Source: Bacillus mycoides
GTDB lineage: Bacteria; Bacillota; Bacilli; Bacillales; Bacillaceae_G
NCBI RefSeq assembly: GCF_018742245.1
Contig: NZ_CP036132.1
Span: 4,087,001 to 4,151,000, forward strand
DNA: 64,000 nucleotides
Reading direction: 5' to 3'
The notes under the pieces are model-generated. The model had not been told where the DNA came from, did no database searches, and saw only the letters and a program-made list of their open reading frames with translations. Of this stretch, positions 57,829 through 64,000 are shown piece after piece (the first letter of the stretch is position 1; every line of letters begins with the position of its first letter). Position numbers and translations under genes: made by a program.

Positions 57829-58525
57829 GCCCTTCGCCCCACTCGGTAAGAAGAGCATAACCGTACCCACGCTTTGTGACAATTGCATTTTTAATGCCTA
57901 ACTCCTCAAGTTTCTTCCTTACACGCTTTACATTCACAGTTAATGTATTATCATCAACAAAAGCTACTTCATCCCATAAAGCCTCTAACAGCTCTTCACG
58001 TGTTACATATTGGTTCGCTTGTTTCATTAAACATTCTAATAAATAAAATTCATTTTTTGTAAGTTCAGTTTGTTGCCCTTTCCACTCTACTGTGTGCTGT
58101 GATGGGAATAATAACAATCCATTAACACCTAAACAGTCACTTTCCGCGGCCAAAGCATACTCACCATACCCACGGCGAAGTGCACTCTTCACCTTTGCCA
58201 TTACGATATCTAAATGAAACGGCTTTGTAATATAATCATCCCCGCCATTCTCAATCGCCATCACTTGATCCATTTCCCCTGTCCTTGCAGACACGAAAAT
58301 AATTGGCGCATTCGATACAATGCGGATTTGGCGGCACCAGTAGAAGCCATCAAAGTATGGCAAATTAATATCAAGTAACACAAGATGAGGACTTACTTTT
58401 ACAAACTCATCTTTTATATGACGTAAATCGCTTACTCTGAAAGATTGATATCCATACCTTTCTAAATGCTCCTCTAATATTTCTGCAATTTTTTCATCAT
58501 CTTCTACAATTAATATTTTATACAT
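57818..58525 (-). CDS. OmpR-family response regulator (BceR-like)
   Basis: 235 residues from MYKILIVEDDEKIAEILEEH. The receiver domain has the acidic pair D9-D10, phospho-acceptor D52 in LVLLDINLPYFDG and K in ITKPFHLD near 100. The C-terminal winged helix has TKNEFYLLECLMKQANQYVT and DDNTLTVNVKRVRKKLEE. AAAGGAAC precedes the ATG; 24 earlier open codons lack a ribosome site. It heads the regulator-kinase-ATPase-permease-permease module and should control the ABC genes. Confidence 0.93.
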   Translation of the reverse strand: MYKILIVEDDEKIAEILEEHLERYGYQSFRVSDLRHIKDEFVKVSPHLVLLDINLPYFDGFYWCRQIRIVSNAPIIFVSARTGEMDQVMAIENGGDDYITKPFHLDIVMAKVKSALRRGYGEYALAAESDCLGVNGLLLFPSQHTVEWKGQQTELTKNEFYLLECLMKQANQYVTREELLEALWDEVAFVDDNTLTVNVKRVRKKLEELGIKNAIVTKRGYGYALLTEWGEGHEG

Positions 58526-58667
58526 GTTCCTTTTCTCCCCATAAAATATTCTTCTAAAATCACTCCTTTTTCTATTATAAATTGAAACTTTAATCAATGG
58601 GGATTTTTTCCTATATCGACTTATAGTTCGCCTATACGAATCGGATCTTTACTGAACTCAAATAGTG

Positions 58668-58700
58668 AAAAAAAAAGACCGCCATATTTCGGCAGTCTTA
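58668..58700 (-). terminator. Intrinsic terminator at the end of obg
   Basis: AAGACTGCC and GGCGGTCTT arms with nine T residues on the minus strand; it includes the obg stop codon and isolates the downstream two-component module. Confidence 0.85.
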
Positions 58701-59981
58701 ATCGATAAATTCAAATTGATATTCAAGAATTTTTACAATATCTCCGTCTGTTGCACCACGTGCACGAAGGGCTTCATCGATACCCATTCCACGCATTTGA
58801 CGAGCAAATCGGCGTACAGATTCATCACGTGAGAAGTCTGTCATCTTGAATGTTTTCTCAATGTCATAACCAGAAATAACAAATGTACCATCACTTTCGC
58901 GTGTAATTTCAAAATTAGATTCAGATTCAAATTTGTACATTACACTTGCTTCAGATTCTTCTACATCATCGTACATTGGGAATTCTGGTGTTGTTTCTAA
59001 TAAGTTCGCTACTTCAAATAGTAAGTCACGAACACCTTGTTTCGTTACAGCTGAGATTGGGAAAATTTTCACTTCGTCTCCCAATTTCTCTTTAAATGCT
59101 TGTAAGTTTTCTTCTGCATCTGGCATATCCATTTTGTTTGCAACAACAACTTGTGGACGCTCAGTTAAACGCATATTGTATTCTTTTAGTTCATTATTGA
59201 TTGTGACATAATCTTCATATGGCTCACGTCCTTCTAAACCAGACATATCGATAACGTGCACAATTACACGTGTACGTTCGATATGACGTAAGAATTGGTG
59301 TCCAAGTCCAACGCCGGAGTGTGCGCCTTCAATTAGTCCAGGAAGGTCAGCCATAACGAAGCTGCGGTTATCACCAGTTTCAACAACACCAAGATTCGGA
59401 ACGATTGTTGTAAAGTGATATTCTGCAATTTTCGGACGCGCTGATGATACAACAGATAATAATGTAGATTTACCTACACTTGGGAATCCAACAAGTCCAA
59501 CATCTGCTAGCACTTTAAGTTCTAGCGTGACATCACGTTCTTGACCTGGTTCCCCGTTCTCAGCGATTTCTGGCGCTGGGTTCGTCGCTGTTGCGAAACG
59601 TGAGTTACCACGGCCACCACGGCCACCTCTTGCGATTACAGCTGTTTGTTCATGCGTTACTAAATCGGCAAGAATTTCACCTGTTTTTTCATCTTTCACT
59701 ATTGTTCCTGGTGGAACCTTTACGATTAAATCTTCAGATTTACGACCGTGCTGCCCTTTACTCATTCCGTGCTGACCGCGATCAGCTTTGAAATGACGTT
59801 GGTAGCGGAAGTCCATTAATGTACGTAAGCCTTCCTCAACAACAAAAACAACATCTGCACCTTTACCACCGTCGCCACCTGCTGGGCCACCTTTAGGTAC
59901 ATACTTCTCACGACGATACGCAACCATTCCGTTACCACCGTCGCCGCCTTTTACATATATCTTGACCTGATCTACAAACAT
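58698..59981 (-). CDS. obg: GTPase Obg
   Basis: 427 residues from [20 protein letters not shown]. The glycine-rich Obg fold covers residues 1-158 ([20 protein letters not shown]), the G domain has [31 protein letters not shown] and NKMD, and the C-terminal OCT domain has [20 protein letters not shown]. It is an essential GTPase linking ribosome assembly, stringent response and sporulation initiation. Its ATG overlaps the spo0B stop by one base (TAATG), so it is translated with spo0B. A longer start inside spo0B is rejected. Confidence 0.97.
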   Translation of the reverse strand: MFVDQVKIYVKGGDGGNGMVAYRREKYVPKGGPAGGDGGKGADVVFVVEEGLRTLMDFRYQRHFKADRGQHGMSKGQHGRKSEDLIVKVPPGTIVKDEKTGEILADLVTHEQTAVIARGGRGGRGNSRFATATNPAPEIAENGEPGQERDVTLELKVLADVGLVGFPSVGKSTLLSVVSSARPKIAEYHFTTIVPNLGVVETGDNRSFVMADLPGLIEGAHSGVGLGHQFLRHIERTRVIVHVIDMSGLEGREPYEDYVTINNELKEYNMRLTERPQVVVANKMDMPDAEENLQAFKEKLGDEVKIFPISAVTKQGVRDLLFEVANLLETTPEFPMYDDVEESEASVMYKFESESNFEITRESDGTFVISGYDIEKTFKMTDFSRDESVRRFARQMRGMGIDEALRARGATDGDIVKILEYQFEFID

Positions 59982-60529
59982 TATTTCACCACACTTTTTT
60001 CGATTAGTTGTAATATAACTGAGACTTCTTCGTCTCGTACTGTATAAGAAATGGAATACCATTTATTGTTTTGGTTCGCAAGCCACGTTTGTAGTTCTTC
60101 TACATTCGTTAGCTTTCCACGAAAATCAAAAAAGAAACGAGCATTCTCCGCGTCACATTCAATTGTGATACAAACATAATTTTCAACATATACGTCTAAA
60201 CTATGCTGAAGCATTAAGAAAAACTGATTCGTCCATGTACATACAGTCTCATCTAGATGAGATAAGCTATGTAATTTCCCTAATACTTCGTACTCCAATA
60301 AGCACGGTTGCTGTTTCCAATTATATGTTAAAATCCACTCTGAAAATAAAGGCATTGATAGCCCCATCAGATTGGATTCTTGTCTCGCTTCTTGGACAAA
60401 ACGATCGATGAGCATATGAATCTCTTCCACTTTTCCAAGGGAAAGATTTCCTTTAACCATCTGCAAACGATTAAGCCAATCATGTCTTGAGTGGCTCAAC
60501 GCATCTATAATTGTCCATTTTTCATTCAT
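59981..60529 (-). CDS. spo0B: Sporulation initiation phosphotransferase Spo0B
   Basis: 182 residues. The likely phospho-accepting histidine is H16 in [20 protein letters not shown], in the first helix of the four-helix-bundle domain; the C-terminal domain is a degenerate kinase-like fold. Spo0B passes phosphate from Spo0F to Spo0A in the sporulation phosphorelay. AAGGGG precedes the ATG. It is directly followed by obg, a conserved Bacillus pair, and preceded by a terminator after rpmA. Confidence 0.92.
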   Translation of the reverse strand: MNEKWTIIDALSHSRHDWLNRLQMVKGNLSLGKVEEIHMLIDRFVQEARQESNLMGLSMPLFSEWILTYNWKQQPCLLEYEVLGKLHSLSHLDETVCTWTNQFFLMLQHSLDVYVENYVCITIECDAENARFFFDFRGKLTNVEELQTWLANQNNKWYSISYTVRDEEVSVILQLIEKSVVK

Positions 60530-60549
60530 TTAGATACCCCTTAATATAG

Positions 60550-60582
60550 AAAAACTCTAACCTGCACTCAGGTTAGAGTTTT
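60550..60582 (-). terminator. Intrinsic terminator after rpmA
   Basis: AAAACTCTAACCTG and CAGGTTAGAGTTTT form a perfect 14-base-pair stem around a four-base loop. Confidence 0.9.
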
Positions 60583-60592
60583 CCGTGAGTTC

Positions 60593-60883
60593 TTATGCTT
60601 CTTGAGCAACAGGATATACGCTCACTTGTTTGCGGTCACGACCAAGACGCTCAAAGCGTACTACGCCGTCAACTTTCGCGTATAAAGTGTCATCGCCACC
60701 ACGACCAACGTTAACACCTGGATAAATTTTTGTACCGCGTTGACGGTAAAGAATTGAACCACCTGAAACCGTTTGACCATCTGCGCGTTTAGCACCAAGA
60801 CGTTTTGACTGAGAGTCACGACCGTTCTTTGTACTACCTACACCTTTCTTAGATGCGAAAAACTGAAGATCTAATCTTAACAT
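60593..60883 (-). CDS. rpmA: 50S ribosomal protein L27 (with Prp-cleaved N-terminus)
   Basis: 96 residues. The N-terminal extension [20 protein letters not shown] carries the LQFF-ASKKG motif that the Prp protease cuts in Firmicutes so that mature L27 can reach the peptidyl-transferase centre. The rest ([36 protein letters not shown]) is standard L27. Its AGGAGG site is within the last codons of prp, three bases upstream. Confidence 0.98.
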   Translation of the reverse strand: MLRLDLQFFASKKGVGSTKNGRDSQSKRLGAKRADGQTVSGGSILYRQRGTKIYPGVNVGRGGDDTLYAKVDGVVRFERLGRDRKQVSVYPVAQEA

Positions 60884-60886
60884 ACG

Positions 60887-61231
60887 TTACACCTCCTGCA
60901 CTTTTTCTATTAAACGGATATACTTTCCGTAATCAAGTTCAATCGTCTTAAGTGAAACAACCAATCCTTCTAAAAGTATTTGTGCTTTTTCTGCTGCATG
61001 AACGTCTAAATCATTAGGCAATTCATACGTCAAGAATCCGCCATCACTTCCGAGTTCAATAGTTGCCTGCACATTACAAAGTTCTTCCACTGCATTTATA
61101 GAACCAAACACAACCGCTGTAGTTCCAGCACAGACAAGATCTTGTCCATGTGGCGCATAATTGGCATGTCCAGTCATTTTAAATGATTGGATACTTCCTA
61201 GTTTCGTGCGACTTATCGTAATCTTAATCAT
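60887..61231 (-). CDS. prp: Ribosomal-processing cysteine protease Prp (YsxB)
   Basis: 114 residues. The catalytic pair is H22 in KMTGHANYAPHG and C34 in DLVCAGTTAV, both present. Prp removes the N-terminal extension of L27, whose gene follows immediately; this is essential in Staphylococcus. It begins 11 bases after rplU, between L21 and L27 as in most Firmicutes. The ribosome site is weak, which suggests coupling to rplU translation. Confidence 0.95.
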   Translation of the reverse strand: MIKITISRTKLGSIQSFKMTGHANYAPHGQDLVCAGTTAVVFGSINAVEELCNVQATIELGSDGGFLTYELPNDLDVHAAEKAQILLEGLVVSLKTIELDYGKYIRLIEKVQEV

Positions 61232-61242
61232 CTTAACCAGAA

Positions 61243-61551
61243 TTAAGCGTTGATAGCTTCAACTACTAGCTTAGTGTAAGGTTGACGATGACCTTGTTTC
61301 TTACGATTGTTCTTTTTCGCTTTGTATTTGAAAACGATGATTTTCTTAGCGCGACCTTGTTTTTCAACTTTCGCAGTAACTGTTGCACCTTCTACAACTG
61401 GGCTACCAACTTTCACGTTTTCGCCACCAACGAAAAGAACTTTGTCAAAAGTAACAGTTTCACCAGCTTCAACATCTAATTTTTCAATGTAGATTGCTTG
61501 ACCAGCTTCAACTTTAATTTGTTTTCCACCTGTTTCGATAATTGCGTACAT
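61243..61551 (-). CDS. rplU: 50S ribosomal protein L21
   Basis: 102 residues, [20 protein letters not shown] to [20 protein letters not shown], standard L21. AGAGGAGGTG precedes the ATG. It is the first gene of the rplU-prp-rpmA operon and is preceded by an L21-type leader that probably mediates feedback control. Confidence 0.98.
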
Positions 61552-61559
61552 ACTTGCAC

Positions 61560-61676
61560 CTCCTCTTAATTACTAAGACTCGCCAAAAACGAGGTAGACA
61601 TAAAATGTCTTTAGGGAACCTGTCTTGTGCGGTTGTAGCATATAGCAGTTTAGGTGCTATAAACTATAACATAAAA
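61560..61676 (-). promoter_or_regulatory. L21 leader RNA
   Basis: The leader of rplU contains stems (ACTGCTATATGC with GTTTATAGCACC flanks near 61640-61670; AAGACATTTTATGTCT near 61592-61608; CTCG/CGAG near 61576-61594). Its position and size match the L21 leader family known upstream of rplU in Bacillus, thought to bind L21. Confidence 0.7.
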
Positions 61677-61706
61677 ATATTACCATGACTCATTGACTAT
61701 TGTCAA
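61677..61706 (-). promoter_or_regulatory. SigA-type promoter for rplU-prp-rpmA
   Basis: TTGACA (61706-61701) and TAATAT (61682-61677), spaced 18 bases. The -35 box is inside a perfect palindrome (61690-61709). Confidence 0.6.
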
Positions 61707-61721
61707 TGAATGTTCTGCTAA

Positions 61722-63110
61722 CTATTTTTTCCGTTCTACAATTTCTTTCTTACTTCCAAAACGGATAATAGCGTACTTTTCGATAATATCATCTTTGAAA
61801 TAAATTTCAAATGGAATATTTTTTTGTAATTCTTTTTGTGAAAAATGTTTTTGCAAAATTTTTGGTGCAGCGATTAATACTGCTTCATCTTCTATATTGC
61901 CATATGTAATTAACTCTCTCTCTAGCTCATATGCAATTGTTTCATAAGACATAACATACCCCGTCGCTTTACAAGGTACACATTCTTCTAATAATACGTC
62001 ACGTAACGAATGTTTCTTACGTTTTCGCGTCATCTCTAAAATACCTAGCTCTGTAAACCCAAGCACTCTTGTATATGTACGATCATCTTGCATAGCAGCT
62101 ATGAGGCGTTCTCTTACCTTCTCTTTATCTTCCCGTCTTTTCATATTAATAAAATCAATTAATATCATCCCGCCAATATCACGAAGTCTTAATTGACGAG
62201 CAATCTCTTCAGCAGCCATTTCATTTGTGCGAAATACGGTATCTTGTAAATTTTGTTTTCCAGTAAATTTACCTGTATTCACATCAATTACAGTCATCGT
62301 CTCCATTTGTTCTACAATTAGATAGGCACCATTTGGTAGCCACACAATTTGTTGAAGTGCTTTCTCGATTTCACGATCTATTCCAAAATGGTTAAACATC
62401 GAAGATTTTTCATTATAAAAGGATACTCTTTCTTTCCCTACTTTTTCTTCTAATTCTTTTACTATACTTCTCGTATCTACAACTATTTTTTCAATTGTTT
62501 CAATTGGGTTCTCCTGAAATACACGATCTAAAAACGTCGCTGGTTGATGAAGTAGTAAGGGCGCCTTCCCTTGATTTTCTTTTCTTTTTAACTCTTCATA
62601 TAACTTCTGCAACCCTTGCATTTCAGCTTGTATTTCATCGATCGTTCCTTTTTCAGAAGCAGAACGGAAAATGTATCCACCCGTTCCTTCTACTTCAATT
62701 CCCAGTAACTGTTGTCTTCTTTTATTATTTTTTATTTTCCGAGAAACAGCGCGCATGTCATCATACGGCATGTAAACGACATATTTTCCGGTAAATTCTA
62801 CCTTCGCCGTTAATTTTGGCCCCTTCGTATCAATTGCCTCTTTCACAACTTGTACAAGTATCGCCTGCCCTTCATGTATGCGATATGAAGATGGTACATC
62901 ATCAAACGAAAGATATGCATGTTTTTCTAATCCGATATTTACAAAGGCTGCGTTCATTCCAGCAATTGTTCTTACGATACGCCCAACATAAATATGTCCG
63001 ACAATCTCCTGCTCTTCATTCCGTTTCCATAAAAGCTCGACAATTTTTTGTTTCTCTTCTATCGCAACACGCTTTTCCGAACCAGTGTAGTTAATATATA
63101 ACGTCTTCAA
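61722..63110 (-). CDS. rng: Ribonuclease E/G family endoribonuclease
   Basis: 462 residues from a TTG, MKTLYINYTGSEKRVAIEEK. An S1 RNA-binding segment (IVGHIYVGRIVRTIAGMNAAF to ILVQVVKEA) leads to the RNase E/G catalytic domain with MTVIDVNTGKFTGKQN near 295 and RDIGGMILIDFINMKRREDK near 340, where two aspartates bind Mg. A zinc-link-like CVPCKATGY is near 408. It processes or degrades RNA. GTGAGG precedes the TTG. It lies between spoIVFB and rplU; B. subtilis lacks this gene here, to my knowledge. Confidence 0.87.
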   Translation of the reverse strand: MKTLYINYTGSEKRVAIEEKQKIVELLWKRNEEQEIVGHIYVGRIVRTIAGMNAAFVNIGLEKHAYLSFDDVPSSYRIHEGQAILVQVVKEAIDTKGPKLTAKVEFTGKYVVYMPYDDMRAVSRKIKNNKRRQQLLGIEVEGTGGYIFRSASEKGTIDEIQAEMQGLQKLYEELKRKENQGKAPLLLHQPATFLDRVFQENPIETIEKIVVDTRSIVKELEEKVGKERVSFYNEKSSMFNHFGIDREIEKALQQIVWLPNGAYLIVEQMETMTVIDVNTGKFTGKQNLQDTVFRTNEMAAEEIARQLRLRDIGGMILIDFINMKRREDKEKVRERLIAAMQDDRTYTRVLGFTELGILEMTRKRKKHSLRDVLLEECVPCKATGYVMSYETIAYELERELITYGNIEDEAVLIAAPKILQKHFSQKELQKNIPFEIYFKDDIIEKYAIIRFGSKKEIVERKK

Positions 63111-63153
63111 AATTATTTCCTCACTTTTCACTTCTTTTCCTTACAATATAAAA

Positions 63154-63179
63154 GGTTAGTGTCGTCGTCAACACTAACC
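63154..63179 (-). terminator. Hairpin terminator at the end of spoIVFB
   Basis: GGTTAGTGT and ACACTAACC arms around an eight-base loop, then TTTT on the minus strand; the spoIVFB stop codon is inside the hairpin. Confidence 0.72.
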
Positions 63180-64000
63180 AATTAATTCTTCAACAGATGA
63201 GGTTGTTCGTTTTTCAGCAAAATACGCATACAACAATTCATTTTCGTCCAATGTGTAATGCTCTTTATATTTTCCATGGACGATAATAGAGTGTTTATAT
63301 CCTCTGCGAAATTTTGTGAAAATCGTATATAAATGATCTTCCGTTTTCACCTCAATAGGTGCTATTTTTTCAATATCTCTTTTATTCCCATAATAACGTT
63401 CTAATAAAAAACGCATAAATGCGTACCGTCTTTGTTTCCATTCTTGATATAAAGAAATCGCTAGAAAAACGAGTAATACCCACATCATAATGTTATTACT
63501 ATTCCAAAGTAACTGCCATCCTAATATTACACTAAAAAAAACACATGACAATTTCATCATCTTTTCATGTGCTTGTAAATAGGGAAAACGATATGATAAT
63601 ACATTAAATAATACTTTTCCGCCATCAAGTGGCCAAATAGGCAATAGATTAAACCCTAAAATAATGACATTATTCCATACAAAGAAATGGTACAAATCAT
63701 CAGTTACCCAGCCCGCTTGATACAAAATATAAGCGACCGCAATCATCCATATATGCTGAATTGGCCCAGCTATAACGACAATTAATTCTTCTTTTAATGA
63801 TTTATTCCCATGCTCTTCCATCTCAACTACGCCACCAAACGGCAAAAGCTGAATTTGTTTAATACGCCAATTATAATACGCTGCGGCAAAAGCATGCCCA
63901 AGTTCATGAATGAGAACGATACAAAATAACAATAGCAACTCTTTAAAACGCGCCGTAAAAATACCAATAACAATAATAACCCAAAACAACGGATGCACGG
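63174..64000 (-). CDS. spoIVFB: Intramembrane metalloprotease SpoIVFB (N-terminus cut by the right edge)
   Basis: 275 codons are visible, beginning VHPLFWVIIVIGIF; the family normally has about 12 more residues before this, so the true start is outside the window. Zinc-protease motifs are IVLIHELGHAFAAAY (HExxH) and FNLLPIWPLDGGKVLF (the downstream aspartate). Six membrane segments are followed by a C-terminal domain ending FAEKRTTSSVEELIG. SpoIVFB cuts pro-SigK in the mother cell when released by SpoIVB signalling, the step that BofC restrains. Confidence 0.93.
   Translation of the reverse strand, partial: VHPLFWVIIVIGIFTARFKELLLLFCIVLIHELGHAFAAAYYNWRIKQIQLLPFGGVVEMEEHGNKSLKEELIVVIAGPIQHIWMIAVAYILYQAGWVTDDLYHFFVWNNVIILGFNLLPIWPLDGGKVLFNVLSYRFPYLQAHEKMMKLSCVFFSVILGWQLLWNSNNIMMWVLLVFLAISLYQEWKQRRYAFMRFLLERYYGNKRDIEKIAPIEVKTEDHLYTIFTKFRRGYKHSIIVHGKYKEHYTLDENELLYAYFAEKRTTSSVEELIG

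Overview
The window is chromosomal DNA from a low-GC, spore-forming Firmicute. Gene content, gene order and protein sequences fit the Bacillus cereus group. The evidence is a near-complete series of Bacillus-type neighbourhoods (alaS-yrzL-ruvX-yrzB-mltG-trmR; recD2-yrrB-mnmA-yrvO-cymR; hisS-aspS; rel-apt-recJ; secDF; ruvAB-queA-tgt-yajC; nad genes; obg-spo0B-rpmA-prp-rplU-spoIVFB). It also carries sporulation genes (bofC, coxA-like, spoVB, spo0B, spoIVFB, an rsfA-like regulator) and an exsA/safA-type LysM spore-assembly gene with the long repeat tracts of the cereus group. I see no rRNA, tRNA, phage, transposase or CRISPR array. Species-level assignment is not possible from the sequence alone.

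Layout. 1-6.7 kb: alaS behind a T-box, then small conserved genes, mltG, and the tRNA wobble-uridine genes trmR and trhP1 (cut by the left edge). 6.7-14.6 kb: an AI-2E-type membrane protein, three very small genes, recD2, a TPR protein, mnmA with its dedicated cysteine desulfurase, and cymR. 14.9-16.9 kb (+ strand): rarA and an rsfA-like gene. 17-22.5 kb: tcdA, a 149-bp tandem repeat, aspS-hisS behind a T-box, a tiny HTH-like gene and dtd. 22.5-31.9 kb: rel, apt, recJ, a cation-diffusion transporter, secDF and comN. 32-39.2 kb: spoVB, yrbG, yrzE, yajC, tgt, queA, ruvB and ruvA. 39.3-44.6 kb: a Fur-type siderophore-binding lipoprotein, bofC, a candidate small RNA, a membrane protein, coxA and a broken exsA. 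44.8-50.9 kb: nadA-nadC-nadB diverging from nifS-nadR, then a MOSC protein. 51-58.6 kb: pheA, then a BceRS/BceAB-like two-component and ABC module with two permeases. 58.7-64 kb: obg, spo0B, rpmA, prp, rplU with its leader, rng and spoIVFB (cut by the right edge).

Themes. Genes for tRNA charging and modification are unusually dense (alaS, trmR, trhP1, mnmA/yrvO, tcdA, hisS, aspS, dtd, tgt, queA). Genes for DNA recombination and repair (recD2, rarA, recJ, ruvAB, ruvX) and sporulation are scattered between them. Many intrinsic terminators overlap the last codons of genes, so transcription units are tightly packed.

Observations most worth following: (1) a 332-bp, out-of-frame tandem duplication that splits exsA; (2) two 147/149-identical tandem copies of a 149-bp element with imperfect inverted ends; (3) a candidate ~120-nt structured RNA with promoter and terminator beside bofC; (4) a hisS-aspS T-box in which the likely specifier reads GACAC, overlapping Asp and His codons; (5) a Bce-type module with two tandem permeases separated by a terminator hairpin, lying between pheA and obg.
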